Positions 7,508 through 16,551 of a stretch of 64,000 bases of DNA are shown piece after piece. The position numbers and the translations under genes are program-made. This DNA comes from Candidatus Zhuqueibacterota bacterium (lineage in GTDB: Bacteria > Zhuqueibacterota > Zhuqueibacteria > Residuimicrobiales > Krinioviventaceae). The stretch lies in the NCBI GenBank assembly GCA_016928775.1, contig JAFGKD010000133.1, positions 1 to 64,000 on the forward strand. Reading direction: 5' to 3'. The notes under the pieces were generated by a model that saw only the letters and a list, made by a program, of their open reading frames with translations, did not search any database and had not been told where the DNA came from. Positions within the stretch are counted from its first letter, which is position 1; the number at the start of each line of letters is the position of its first letter.

Positions 7508-9712
7508 ATGAATTTTCGAAAATCAACTACAGCCAAAGTATTGGGCATGAAAAAACGCACGCATGGTAGTTTGCCCACTCTCATCAAAGTCTTGATTGGG
7601 ATGATTGTATTGGCCATTCTTGCAGGTGGTGCCGGTTTGTGGATCCTGAGCCGTGGATTGCCCTCCTTCGAGCAGCTCGAAAATTTTACGCCCGAGCTCG
7701 CAACCAAAGTTTATTCGGCGGATGGTCAACTCGTTGACGAGTTTTTCACCCAACGACGATTCTATACGCCGCTGCATGAAATCCCCGACCTTATGAAAAA
7801 AGCGGTGCTGGCAGTGGAAGATCACCAGTTTTACAAGCATTGGGGTATGGCACCAACTCGCTTTTTACTGGTGACGGCAAAATATTTCCTCTCCGGCGGC
7901 GAAACAGAGGGCGGGGGGGCGAGTACGTTGACCCAGCAATTGGCTCGACGATTATATCTCACACCCGAAAAAACCATCACTCGAAAGCTGAAAGAAATTC
8001 TCACCGCGATCCAGATTGAGCGCGCTTATACCAAGGATGAGATTCTTGAAATGTATCTGAACCAGATGCAATTCAGCTACGCCACCTATGGCGTTGAATC
8101 GGCCGCGCGCTATCTGTTTGATAAATCGATTCAGGATATCTCGCTCCCCGAAGCGGCGTTGTTGGCCGGGGCGGTGCAGTTGCCGGGCGTCTATAATCCG
8201 TATCAAAACTATGAACGCACAAAATGGCGGCGCAATCTTGTCCTCAATCGTATGCTTGAAGAAGACTATATTTCAAAAGCCCAACACGATTCCATAATCG
8301 CGGAAGAAATTGTGCTGAAAGAGCGCAGCGAGGAGATGCCGATTGATGATGCGTCCTATTTTACCGAACATGTTCGGCGACTCCTCTATGAAAAATATGG
8401 CTATGATATTTACGAAACGGGTTTGAAAATCTATACAACCCTGGATACGCGCCTGCAGACCGCTGCCAATCGCGCCATTCGCCATCACATGCCAAATCTG
8501 CAAGCGAAAGTGAACAACGCCTTTCGGCGTCGCAGCAACTTTTCCTATATTTGTCCCCCGAGTCTGCTTCAAGATCAGACACTTGAGCAAGTGCTGCAAA
8601 ATCGTGCCCTTGTCGATTCCATCATTGCGGAAAAATGTCGCGTTCAGGTAGCTTTTGTTGCCATCGATCCGCGCAATGGGCATATCCTCGCCATGGTGGG
8701 CGGGCGCAACTATGCGGAGAGCGAATTCAACCGCGCCACGCAGGCGGTTCGACAGCCGGGCTCCTCTTTCAAGCCAATTCTTTACACCGCTGCTGTGGAT
8801 AATGGATTTATGCCGTTTTATACAAAGCTCAATCAGCCGGTAACAGTGGAGAATATGGATGGTCAGGGAACGCGCTGGACGCCACAAAATTATGATCATT
8901 CGGTTGGCGGCGAGACCACCTTGCGCGAGGCTTTGCGCCGTTCCCTGAATCTGGTCTCGGTACGCCTTATAAAAGATGATGTGCCACCACCTATGGTCAT
9001 TGAATATGCTCGCAATTTTGGCATTACAACGCCGCTGGAGCCTGTCGATGCGCTGGCGCTCGGGGCTATTGGCGTAAAGCCCATCGAACTGGTATCGGCG
9101 TTTGGCGTTTTTGCCAACAAGGGAGTGCATGTCAAACCGGTTTCAATCCTCAAAATCGAGGACAAGCACGGCAATATCATTGAAAGTGCCACCACCGAGA
9201 GTCAGGGTGTGTTGCGCGAGGAGACGGCTTATATTATGGCGAACATTTTGCAGACCGTTGCCTCTGCGGGCACCGGCGCCGCATCGCGGTCGGTTTACAA
9301 GTTTACGCATCCTGCAGGCGGTAAAACAGGAACCACCAACGAATACACGGATGCGTGGTACGTTACCTTTACACCCGAGCTTGTCGCCGGCACCTGGGTC
9401 GGCCTTGACGATCCACAAATGTCGCTCGGTCCACGGCAATCCGGCGCCGTGGCCGCTTTGCCGATAACCGCTCCGTTTATGAAAACTGCGGTTGATACGT
9501 TGCACATTCCACCTACACCCTTCACGCGACCTGCCGGCATTGTTGATGTGGAGATATGTATGGATTCGCAAAAGCTGGCAACCGAATATTGTCCCAATGT
9601 CGTGAGAGATATTTGCGATGTTCGCTATTTGCCAAAGGAATCCTGCGACATGCATACGGGACAAAAATCCACTCAGCCATTGACCCAGCAACGAAAGCGA
9701 ATTCGATACTAA
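7508..9712 (+). CDS. mrcA: Penicillin-binding protein 1A, bifunctional
   Basis: This 734-residue class A PBP polymerises and cross-links peptidoglycan. One membrane anchor lies at about residues 24-48. The GT51 glycosyltransferase domain (about 60-240) has 'EDHQFYKHWG' at 104-113, with Glu104 catalytic, and 'LTQQLAR'. The transpeptidase domain (about 380-690) has the active site S-S-F-K at 419-422, the 'SLN' triad member and 'KTGTTNEYTDAW'. The C-terminus has a short Cys-containing tail. ATG 7508 and ATG 7547 are both possible starts, and neither has a strong ribosome site. The next gene follows after 20 bases. Confidence 0.93.
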   Translation: MNFRKSTTAKVLGMKKRTHGSLPTLIKVLIGMIVLAILAGGAGLWILSRGLPSFEQLENFTPELATKVYSADGQLVDEFFTQRRFYTPLHEIPDLMKKAVLAVEDHQFYKHWGMAPTRFLLVTAKYFLSGGETEGGGASTLTQQLARRLYLTPEKTITRKLKEILTAIQIERAYTKDEILEMYLNQMQFSYATYGVESAARYLFDKSIQDISLPEAALLAGAVQLPGVYNPYQNYERTKWRRNLVLNRMLEEDYISKAQHDSIIAEEIVLKERSEEMPIDDASYFTEHVRRLLYEKYGYDIYETGLKIYTTLDTRLQTAANRAIRHHMPNLQAKVNNAFRRRSNFSYICPPSLLQDQTLEQVLQNRALVDSIIAEKCRVQVAFVAIDPRNGHILAMVGGRNYAESEFNRATQAVRQPGSSFKPILYTAAVDNGFMPFYTKLNQPVTVENMDGQGTRWTPQNYDHSVGGETTLREALRRSLNLVSVRLIKDDVPPPMVIEYARNFGITTPLEPVDALALGAIGVKPIELVSAFGVFANKGVHVKPVSILKIEDKHGNIIESATTESQGVLREETAYIMANILQTVASAGTGAASRSVYKFTHPAGGKTGTTNEYTDAWYVTFTPELVAGTWVGLDDPQMSLGPRQSGAVAALPITAPFMKTAVDTLHIPPTPFTRPAGIVDVEICMDSQKLATEYCPNVVRDICDVRYLPKESCDMHTGQKSTQPLTQQRKRIRY

Positions 9713-9732
9713 TAACGGCGAGATACTCTTCA

Positions 9733-10692
9733 ATGTCGGGTGTGAAAAGTCTGCTCAAAAAATTTCGTTTGCGTGAAAAAGGACTCTGGCGAGATTACCT
9801 TTTCATTCTTGTTGGATCAGCTATTATGGGAGGTGGAATCGGCATCTTTTTGGTCGATGCCAAGGTTGTCCCGGGTGGCGTCAGCGGCTTGTCAATGACG
9901 ATCCATTATTTGAGCGGTGGCAAAATCCCGGTGGGTATTATGATGTGGGTGTTTAATATCCCGCTATTCATCTGGGGCGTCAGGGAATTGGGGAAACAAT
10001 TTGGCGCGCGTACATTCATCGGTTTTACGGCAAATTCTTTTTTCATCGATTTTTTCCGCGGCGAGCTTCCTCTTCTTGGCGGTATCGCCATGAATAACAA
10101 TAAATCGGTTCTTATGCTGATGCAGAATGATTTTCTGTTGAGCATATTGAGTGGTGGCGTTTTATTGGGCCTGGGACTGGGGATCATTTTTAAATTTCGC
10201 GGTACCACGGCGGGATCAGATGTCGTCGCGGCGGTGGCGAATAAAAAGTTTGGCATCAAACCGGGACAAACATTTATGGTCGTCGACTTTATCGTTATTA
10301 CTTTAGCCGGATTGACCATTCATTTCAAAGGACTTGCCGTCGAACGCCCGGCGCTGACCTTGACATTGTACGCTTTTATCCTGCTTTTTATCTCCAGTCG
10401 AATTGTCGATACGATTATCGACGGTTTTGATTATGCGCGTTCAGCGATGATTGTGTCGCAAAAGTCAGATGAAATTGCCGAATTTATCATCAACGAACTC
10501 AGTCGTGGCGGCACGGCATTTTACGGCCGTGGGCTTTATCTGAAACAGGATCGACAAATTCTTTATACCGTGCTCGGTCGACACGAAATCGGCAAGCTCA
10601 TGGGCAAAGTCAAACAGATCGATCCCAAGGCTTTTGTGATAGTCAATAACGTCCATGAAGTTCTCGGCGAAGGTTTTCGACCGAGAATTTAA
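9733..10692 (+). CDS. YitT family membrane protein
   Basis: This 319-residue protein has five or so hydrophobic helices in the first 220 residues, typical of the YitT/DUF161 family ('GGGIGIFLVDAKVVPGGVSG'). A C-terminal soluble DUF2179 domain (about 235-319) contains 'GRGLYLKQDRQILYTVLGR'. The family's role is unclear; transport or export has been proposed. The ATG at 9733 is preferred over longer frames because they would run deep into the mrcA gene. It probably sits in an operon with mrcA. Confidence 0.85.
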   Translation: MSGVKSLLKKFRLREKGLWRDYLFILVGSAIMGGGIGIFLVDAKVVPGGVSGLSMTIHYLSGGKIPVGIMMWVFNIPLFIWGVRELGKQFGARTFIGFTANSFFIDFFRGELPLLGGIAMNNNKSVLMLMQNDFLLSILSGGVLLGLGLGIIFKFRGTTAGSDVVAAVANKKFGIKPGQTFMVVDFIVITLAGLTIHFKGLAVERPALTLTLYAFILLFISSRIVDTIIDGFDYARSAMIVSQKSDEIAEFIINELSRGGTAFYGRGLYLKQDRQILYTVLGRHEIGKLMGKVKQIDPKAFVIVNNVHEVLGEGFRPRI

Positions 10693-10770
10693 GCAAAATT
10701 ATTGTTTCTTTGTCTCAAAATGCCTACACTCTGATTCATTCACCTCTCACCAATACGTTGCAGGTCTGTT

Positions 10771-11157
10771 ATGTTGAACTATGTTGCACCCGCCCATCTT
10801 TTTTTGACCGTCATTTTGGCGCTCCTCTATGTGTATCTCGCCATTCGTTTTTTTCGCAACAAAAATTCAAAATCCGCCTCTTTTGACCGCTTCCTGGCGC
10901 ACATCGCCCGATATATTTTGCTCGTCGTCTATGTCTCCGGAATTGTGATGTCTGTTTCCATGGGGATGATGGTGTCCAGGATACATCACGTCATAAGTTT
11001 GGTTCCGGCACTCCTCATGGTCGGCATCCGATATGTACCATTGGTAACGCGGAGAGCAAATACGCTGAAATTGTACGCATGGCTGTTTGTTTTTTTGTTT
11101 ATCCTTATGATTGTCCTTGGCGTGACGAGCAGATTGAGCCATGTGCCCCAATTTTAA
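10771..11157 (+). CDS. Small four-helix membrane protein
   Basis: The 128-residue protein is almost entirely hydrophobic, with about four transmembrane helices: near residues 5-27, 45-70, 73-92 and 100-120. A charged loop at 28-42 separates the first two. I do not recognise a named family. It lies between the YitT gene and the Nramp-like gene, 32 bases ahead of the latter, so it may be co-transcribed. A weak 'aggtctgtt' precedes the ATG. Confidence 0.6.
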   Translation: MLNYVAPAHLFLTVILALLYVYLAIRFFRNKNSKSASFDRFLAHIARYILLVVYVSGIVMSVSMGMMVSRIHHVISLVPALLMVGIRYVPLVTRRANTLKLYAWLFVFLFILMIVLGVTSRLSHVPQF

Positions 11158-11189
11158 CGATTGTATAAATTGCAGCGGAAAGGTCGCTT

Positions 11190-12590
11190 ATGGAGAGTAA
11201 CAAAATCATCACATCACCACCCAGGGGATTGGCGATTTTGGCATTAGTCGGGCCATCATTTGTGTGGGCGGCGGAATTCATCGGCTCGGGCGAGGTGATT
11301 TTGTCAACCCGGGTCGGTGCCATCCTTGGGCCAACAGTTTTATGGGCGATTGTTGTCGGCGTATTGCTTAAATTTTGGATTGGTATGGCCGGTGCACGCT
11401 ACACCGTTTGTACCGGCGAGGGCATGATTGACATGATCTCTCGTTTGCCCGGCCCGAAAAACTGGGGCGTCTGGATCACCCTCGTCGCCCAGTTTGCTGC
11501 CGGCACCATCTCGATTGGCTCTCTCGCCACTGCTGCCGGTATTTTCCTGCACAGCCTCACCGGACTTTCTCCCATGTTGTCCGGATGGCTTGTCACGATC
11601 TTTGCGCTCGCCATCGTGTGGACGGATATGTTTAATATATTAAAAATGATCATGAGCTTTTTTGTGCTTGTGGTTATTCTCGGTGTGCTCTATGTTGCTG
11701 TCAAAGTTTTTCCGGATATGGGTACTTTTCTCAAGGGCTTTCTGTTTACACTGCCGGAGGTTCCCGAATGGGCGCTGACGGCGCGCGGCATCCACGCCAA
11801 TCCATGGCGAGAGATACTGCCGCTGCTGGGTTGGGCCGCCGGTGGTTTCGCCAGCCAGGTGTGGTACACCTATTGGATCATTGGCGCCGGTTATGGCGCC
11901 TCAGCCGGACGCGGCTATGGTCAGCCAGCCGATGAGCATCTGCTAAAAAACATGTCCACTGCCCTGGCGCGTAAAATCAAGGGCTGGTGCCATGTTGTTT
12001 ACACCGATGCCTCCCTGGCGATGGTCATTGGCGTTGTCACGACCGTCGGTTTTCTTTTGGCCGGTGCCGGTGTTCTGGGGCCCAATCAGTTGGCACCCGA
12101 AGGGCCGGAAGTCGCGACAACCCTGGCGACGATTTTCTCATCGCGCTGGGGCAGCTTTGGTGGTCTGATATTTATGATCGCTGGTGCCTGCGCCCTCATT
12201 GGCACACAAATCGGGCAATTGGCTGGCTGGCCGCGCTTGTTGGCCGATACATTTCGAATCTGTTTCCCTTCATTTAATCAAAGATTCGAATGGAAATGGC
12301 AGTTTCGTCTGTTTTTGGGCTACTTTTTGCTGACCAATATGGTCATCGTTTTTTCGTTTGGCCTCAAACCTGTTGTGATTGTCAAACTTTCGGCTATACT
12401 CGATGGTTTGTTGTTGACACCTTTTCAGGCGCTGTGGGTGCTGCTCGGACTATATGTCGTTATGCCGAAAATGCTATCCGCTGAAGCGGGTAAAATTCTG
12501 CGGCCCCACTGGATATTCGCCGTTGGTTTGATGATGGCCTTTCTGGTGTTTGGTTATTTTTGTGTTTTTCAAATGCCGTTTGTGTGGTAA
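11190..12590 (+). CDS. Nramp-like divalent metal transporter
   Basis: This 466-residue inner-membrane protein has about eleven transmembrane helices and the overall Nramp pattern. The first helix reads 'GPSFVWAAEFIGSGE' (residues 21-35), where canonical Nramps carry an Asp-Pro-Gly-Asn metal site. The DPGN is absent here, so Mn2+/Fe2+ specificity should not be assumed. Long loops contain 'LPGPKNWGVW' and 'GAGYGASAGRGYGQ'. A ribosome site 'ggaaagg' precedes the ATG. No metal-dependent regulator is nearby. Confidence 0.75.
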   Translation: MESNKIITSPPRGLAILALVGPSFVWAAEFIGSGEVILSTRVGAILGPTVLWAIVVGVLLKFWIGMAGARYTVCTGEGMIDMISRLPGPKNWGVWITLVAQFAAGTISIGSLATAAGIFLHSLTGLSPMLSGWLVTIFALAIVWTDMFNILKMIMSFFVLVVILGVLYVAVKVFPDMGTFLKGFLFTLPEVPEWALTARGIHANPWREILPLLGWAAGGFASQVWYTYWIIGAGYGASAGRGYGQPADEHLLKNMSTALARKIKGWCHVVYTDASLAMVIGVVTTVGFLLAGAGVLGPNQLAPEGPEVATTLATIFSSRWGSFGGLIFMIAGACALIGTQIGQLAGWPRLLADTFRICFPSFNQRFEWKWQFRLFLGYFLLTNMVIVFSFGLKPVVIVKLSAILDGLLLTPFQALWVLLGLYVVMPKMLSAEAGKILRPHWIFAVGLMMAFLVFGYFCVFQMPFVW

Positions 12591-12672
12591 TTCAGCTGTT
12601 GTTAATTCAACAAAATGAAATGCTTCCTCATCCCTTTTATTGCGAAATCTTGTACATCACGAGGAGAACGAC

Positions 12673-14469
12673 ATGCTCCGCTATAGCCCTATGATTGAGA
12701 CGCTCGATTATTATCTCAATCAATATACTATCTCTGATCTTAAAGCGTTGGCACATCTACTTTCATTAGATGTTCCCAACCATAAGGCCGAGCTTGTGCG
12801 TTGGATGTCTCAATACATTCGCACGCACCTCGAACAGATCATCAAAGAACTGTCAGATTTGGAGCAAAATATCCTGTCCGAAGTCGTGCATTCCGGCAGA
12901 GGATGGTTTGATGAAAAACGCCTTTATGCCAAGTATGGCCGAGATGTGCCACGATTATATATCGATTTGACGCGCGTGCGCAATGCCTCCAAATTGCATT
13001 TTTTTATTTATGGTGGTAATATTCCATCAGATTTGCGTGACAAATTGCAAAATCTCCTGCCACAACCGCCTGACTTTACCATAAAGACAATAAGTGATTT
13101 ACCGGCTTTTATAAGCGTGGTAACAGAACCGGATAAAAAACGAAAACTCGTCATTCGGGAAACAGAGTCCGATGCCTGGCACGACATTCAAGCTATTCTT
13201 CGATTGGCGCAGGAAGGCAAAATAAAAGTCAGTGCCAAGACCGGCAAGCCAACTCCAGGAAGTACAGCTTTGGTGACCGGCATGCTAAAAGGTGGTGATT
13301 ATCTCTTCCCAGAGAATGAATCTTCCGAAAATGATTCCCAGGGTGTGCTACCAATCAAAGCATTCGCATGGCCCGTTATTTTGCAGGGCTCCGGCCTGGC
13401 TAAAATATCGGATTCGAAGCTTGTACTGTCCAAAAAGGGCGAACAAGCTTTGAACCGTCCGGCACATGAGGTCATTGAGCAGGCCTGGAGGGATTGGCTG
13501 AAATACCGCACTTTTGATCCGCTTAGCCGCTTTGAGCTCATTCGTGGCCAACGCGGCAAAGGGAAACGGTATCTTACTCCGCCCATGGATCGTCATTATG
13601 AGATTGAAGATGCGCTCTGCGAAGTGCCTGCTAATGAGTGGATACTTTGTGATGATTTTTCTCGGTTTGTTCAAGCAGAGCACTATTTTCAAGTCAGCCG
13701 TAATTTATGGACACTTTATTTTTCCGAACTGCAGTACGGTGCTTTGGGTTATGAAGGATTTAGCAAATGGAATATACTTCAGGGTCGATATATATTACTT
13801 TTTCTTTTCGAGTACGCGGCGACACTTGGACTCATCGATATTGCGTATACACATCCTGCCGGCGCACGATATAATTATCGAAATATTTGGGGTCTTGATG
13901 ATGCATCTTTCCTGACACGCTATGACGGATTGATGTACTTTAAAATCAATAATCTGGGTCAGTATTGTCTTGGTCATACAACAGAGTATACAAGACCAGC
14001 TATCTCTGAAAAGCATATGCTGTCGTTGGACGATGACCTGATGATAAAGATAGTTGTGCCGCTACAGCCGGGAGATATATCCTATCTGGAAAAAATTGCC
14101 GATCAAATCGATAAAGATATGTGGCAATTGAACGGAAAAAAATTATTGGCGTTTATCGAAGATGGTGAGTCGATCGAGAATGTGTCGCGCTTTTTCCTGC
14201 AACGGGCAGAGGGGAAATCCCTGCCCGTTGAGTTCGGCGATTTTCTTCAGGACGTCAAGCTCAGAAGCACAATAGTAAGCGATGAGGGCGAGGTTCAACA
14301 ATTTAGAATCACGGATGAATCGGCATTACAGATTCTGAAGAACAAGCAAAAGCCGTCGGACAAATTCAGGGTGCTCAACGATGGGACCATTCTTGTGCCG
14401 AAACGTGCCGTCAAGGCATTTCGGGAGGAATTGCACGAGCTGGGATTTGGAATAGGTAAAAGTGGCTAA
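12673..14469 (+). CDS. Unknown protein with SAP-like N-terminus
   Basis: The 598-residue cytoplasmic protein has no signal or membrane segment. Residues 12-38 ('YTISDLKALAHLLSLDV' followed by a lysine-rich helix) resemble a SAP-type DNA/RNA-binding helix pair. The C-terminal 120 residues resemble helicase-associated domains found beside XPB/Rad25-like proteins, ending in 'GTILVPKRAVKAFREEL'. Both matches are weak readings by eye. The start at 12673 follows 'gaggagaacgac'; a longer frame from 12640 has no ribosome site. The gene stands alone between the Nramp-like gene and a convergent STAS gene. Confidence 0.55.
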   Translation: MLRYSPMIETLDYYLNQYTISDLKALAHLLSLDVPNHKAELVRWMSQYIRTHLEQIIKELSDLEQNILSEVVHSGRGWFDEKRLYAKYGRDVPRLYIDLTRVRNASKLHFFIYGGNIPSDLRDKLQNLLPQPPDFTIKTISDLPAFISVVTEPDKKRKLVIRETESDAWHDIQAILRLAQEGKIKVSAKTGKPTPGSTALVTGMLKGGDYLFPENESSENDSQGVLPIKAFAWPVILQGSGLAKISDSKLVLSKKGEQALNRPAHEVIEQAWRDWLKYRTFDPLSRFELIRGQRGKGKRYLTPPMDRHYEIEDALCEVPANEWILCDDFSRFVQAEHYFQVSRNLWTLYFSELQYGALGYEGFSKWNILQGRYILLFLFEYAATLGLIDIAYTHPAGARYNYRNIWGLDDASFLTRYDGLMYFKINNLGQYCLGHTTEYTRPAISEKHMLSLDDDLMIKIVVPLQPGDISYLEKIADQIDKDMWQLNGKKLLAFIEDGESIENVSRFFLQRAEGKSLPVEFGDFLQDVKLRSTIVSDEGEVQQFRITDESALQILKNKQKPSDKFRVLNDGTILVPKRAVKAFREELHELGFGIGKSG

Positions 14470-14496
14470 TTAATAAAATGTCCGATCCTGGATCGT

Positions 14497-14841
14497 TTAT
14501 CTGCTCCCAAAGCTCGCCACGGCAGCTTCTACCGTATCATAAATTTCAAAAATGGTATCGAGCTTGCTGATGTGCAGGTAAAATTGAATTTTCGGTGATG
14601 GTCGTGCAAATTTCAAACGGCCACCTTGCTGCTGGAAGTTGTGATAGCAGGAGATGAGCGCCCCGATGCCGGCGCTGTTGCTCCATTGCAGTTTCGAAAA
14701 ATCAATGACCATATCTCTGTACCCACGATTCAAAAGCTCCTGCACCCTGTTTTTAACCTCGACGCATTCCACACCCCCTATCAGCTTGTCTTTTACGTGC
14801 AAAACGATCACCCCGTTTTTTTCATCATAAGAAATGGCCAT
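14497..14841 (-). CDS. STAS-domain anti-sigma factor antagonist
   Basis: The 114-residue protein is a single STAS domain of the SpoIIAA/RsbV type. The loop 'WSNSAGIGAL' carries the serine that would be phosphorylated by a partner kinase. Such proteins bind anti-sigma factors or sensory partners and switch them by phosphorylation. No RsbW-like kinase is adjacent, so the partner is elsewhere. A good promoter lies at 14893-14921, and 'gaggcaagaggt' precedes the ATG. Confidence 0.88.
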   Translation of the reverse strand: MAISYDEKNGVIVLHVKDKLIGGVECVEVKNRVQELLNRGYRDMVIDFSKLQWSNSAGIGALISCYHNFQQQGGRLKFARPSPKIQFYLHISKLDTIFEIYDTVEAAVASFGSR

Positions 14842-14892
14842 ACCTCTTGCCTCTCGTTTAATCTTTTTCTGTATCGTCGAAAAATCTACTCA

Positions 14893-14921
14893 AATATACC
14901 GTCTCTTGTAATATATGTCAA
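14893..14921 (-). promoter_or_regulatory. Sigma-70-type promoter of the STAS gene
   Basis: Reading on the minus strand, a perfect -35 TTGACA (14916-14921), a 17-base spacer and -10 TATATT (14893-14898) lie about 50 bases ahead of the STAS start codon. Confidence 0.75.
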
Positions 14922-15025
14922 GTGGTTGGATAAATAAAGTAAAAATTGTATATTCTTGTCGATTGTAACTTTTTCGCGCATTTTTCGTGTTGTAATCGAT
15001 TGAACAAAAATGAGAGGAGAGTTCA

Positions 15026-15220
15026 ATGGCAGAAAATAATTGTGGCAACTGCGCCTTTCGGGCAAAATATGACAACAATCCTAAATCTCTGCTCGGCCGC
15101 TTGTGGCGCTGGCATGTCAACTTTTGTCCGGGATGGAAGTCATATATGAACAGTGTCTCGGATGAGGAGCGAACAAGTCTGGCGCAAAAGTATCAGTTGA
15201 AAAAGTATCTTTCTGAGTAA
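15026..15220 (+). CDS. Small Cys-containing conserved protein
   Basis: The 64-residue soluble protein begins with 'CGNCAFRAKYDNNP' and continues 'GRLWRWHVNFCPGWKSY'. Cys6, Cys9 and Cys36 could bind a metal or act in redox chemistry. The strong ribosome site 'gaggagag' and tidy composition support a real gene. I recall similar short proteins in anaerobes, but no function can be named. It is divergent from the STAS gene. A repeat-bearing gap follows. Confidence 0.7.
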   Translation: MAENNCGNCAFRAKYDNNPKSLLGRLWRWHVNFCPGWKSYMNSVSDEERTSLAQKYQLKKYLSE

Positions 15221-15228
15221 GAATAACA

Positions 15229-15300
15229 CGGCGCGGCCTTTGGCCGCAGCCGAACTATGAGCCACTGATGCACACGGATGAGCACAAATTTTTCGGTTTT
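15229..15300. repeat. Repeat-associated palindrome next to copy C
   Basis: This stretch contains 'gcggcctttggccgc', nearly the same palindrome found near 280, followed by 'gatgcacacggatgagcac'. The pairing of this palindrome with the 130 bp unit in both places suggests one composite element. Confidence 0.5.
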
Positions 15301-15429
15301 GCTTCGAGAAAGCTTTGAGACTGGAGGTTAAAAAGATTAAAATGAATTATATGATCCGTGTTTCATCCGTGAAAATCCGTGGCTTGTAAACTTGCTAAAA
15401 AACGCAATGTTGCAGATTTCTAGTACGGA
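15301..15429. repeat. Dispersed non-coding repeat, copy C
   Basis: This unit is highly similar to 1-132 over its whole length, starting 'gcttcgagaaagcttt' and ending 'tagtacgga'. Its last bases supply the 'acggag' that serves as ribosome site for the TTG start of the following gene. Confidence 0.8.
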
Positions 15430-15435
15430 GCGCTA

Positions 15436-16533
15436 TTGTCACCACAACTATCTCGCCGAAGATTCTTCGCATCCGCCGCCGCTGTGATGGGTGGAGGCTT
15501 TGCTTCGGCTTTGTCATCGTCCGCACCAGGCGAAAAAAATCTCGATAGCAAAATCGGCAGTATGCTGATGAGTCATTTTGCCGGGACAATGGTGAGCCCG
15601 GAAGTCGGCACGCTGGTTCGGGACGCTTGTCTCGGTGGTGTGCTGCTCTTTGAAAGCAATTTTGCTTCGGCGCCATCTCCGAAAGCATCGCTTTTCAAAT
15701 TGGTGCGCGATTTACAAAACCTTTCGCCACATCCGCTATTGATTGCGATGGATCAGGAAGGTGGCGCGGTGAACCGGCTGAAAACCAGCTATGGTTTTCC
15801 GGCGACCTGTTCGGCGCAGACTCTTGGCCAGCGCGACGATCTGCAACGAACACGCGAGGCTGCCAGTACCATCGCCACTACGCTCTCACAGGTTGGCATT
15901 AACCATAATTTTGCACCGGTTGTTGACCTTTATATCAATCCGGATAATCCGGTTGTCGGTCGCAACAAACGTTGTTTTTCGGCGGATCCGGAACGTGTGG
16001 CAGCACATGCGGCGGCATTTATTCGAGCGCATCGGGAGCGCAAGATCATCACCACTCTCAAGCATTTTCCGGGACACGGTAGCTCGACAAATGATTCACA
16101 TCAAGGACTGACGAATGTGACCCGCTCCTGGTCAGAAGTTGAGCTGATTCCCTATAAGCGATTGATCGATGCCGATTTGGTTGATTCCATCATGACCGCC
16201 CATATTGTCAACTCGCACCTTGATGATCGCTATCCGGCATCCCTGTCGTTTGAGATCGTAACCAAAATACTGCGCCGAAAACTCGGCTTTCAAGGTGTTG
16301 TGATCTCAGATGACTTGTTGATGAACGCAATCAAAAGTCAATTCTCTCTGGAAGAGAGCATCAAACTCGCCATTAACGCCGGCAATGACATTTTGCTCTT
16401 TACAACTATCTCGAACAATCTTATTCCCAGAATTCACTCTATCATAAAAGGCCAGGTGCAGACCGGTGATATTTCCCGGGAGAGAATAAATGAATCCTAT
16501 ACTCGCATTCAGAACCTCAAAAGACGATTGTAA
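15436..16533 (+). CDS. nagZ: GH3 beta-N-acetylhexosaminidase-like enzyme, Tat-exported
   Basis: This 365-residue glycoside hydrolase family 3 protein is of the NagZ type. 'KHFPGHG' lies at 209-215, the catalytic His region 'DSHQGL' at about 220-225, and the nucleophile Asp292 in 'VVISDDLLMNAI'. NagZ releases N-acetylglucosamine during muropeptide recycling. The TTG start at 15436 is chosen because it places a twin-arginine signal 'SRRRFFASAAA' at the N-terminus, and 'acggag' precedes it. The first ATG (15487) would remove that signal. Export is unusual for a Gram-negative NagZ, so it may act in the periplasm. The next gene begins 18 bases later. Confidence 0.82.
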   Translation: MSPQLSRRRFFASAAAVMGGGFASALSSSAPGEKNLDSKIGSMLMSHFAGTMVSPEVGTLVRDACLGGVLLFESNFASAPSPKASLFKLVRDLQNLSPHPLLIAMDQEGGAVNRLKTSYGFPATCSAQTLGQRDDLQRTREAASTIATTLSQVGINHNFAPVVDLYINPDNPVVGRNKRCFSADPERVAAHAAAFIRAHRERKIITTLKHFPGHGSSTNDSHQGLTNVTRSWSEVELIPYKRLIDADLVDSIMTAHIVNSHLDDRYPASLSFEIVTKILRRKLGFQGVVISDDLLMNAIKSQFSLEESIKLAINAGNDILLFTTISNNLIPRIHSIIKGQVQTGDISRERINESYTRIQNLKRRL

Positions 16534-16551
16534 AGATGAGGAGCTACCAGC

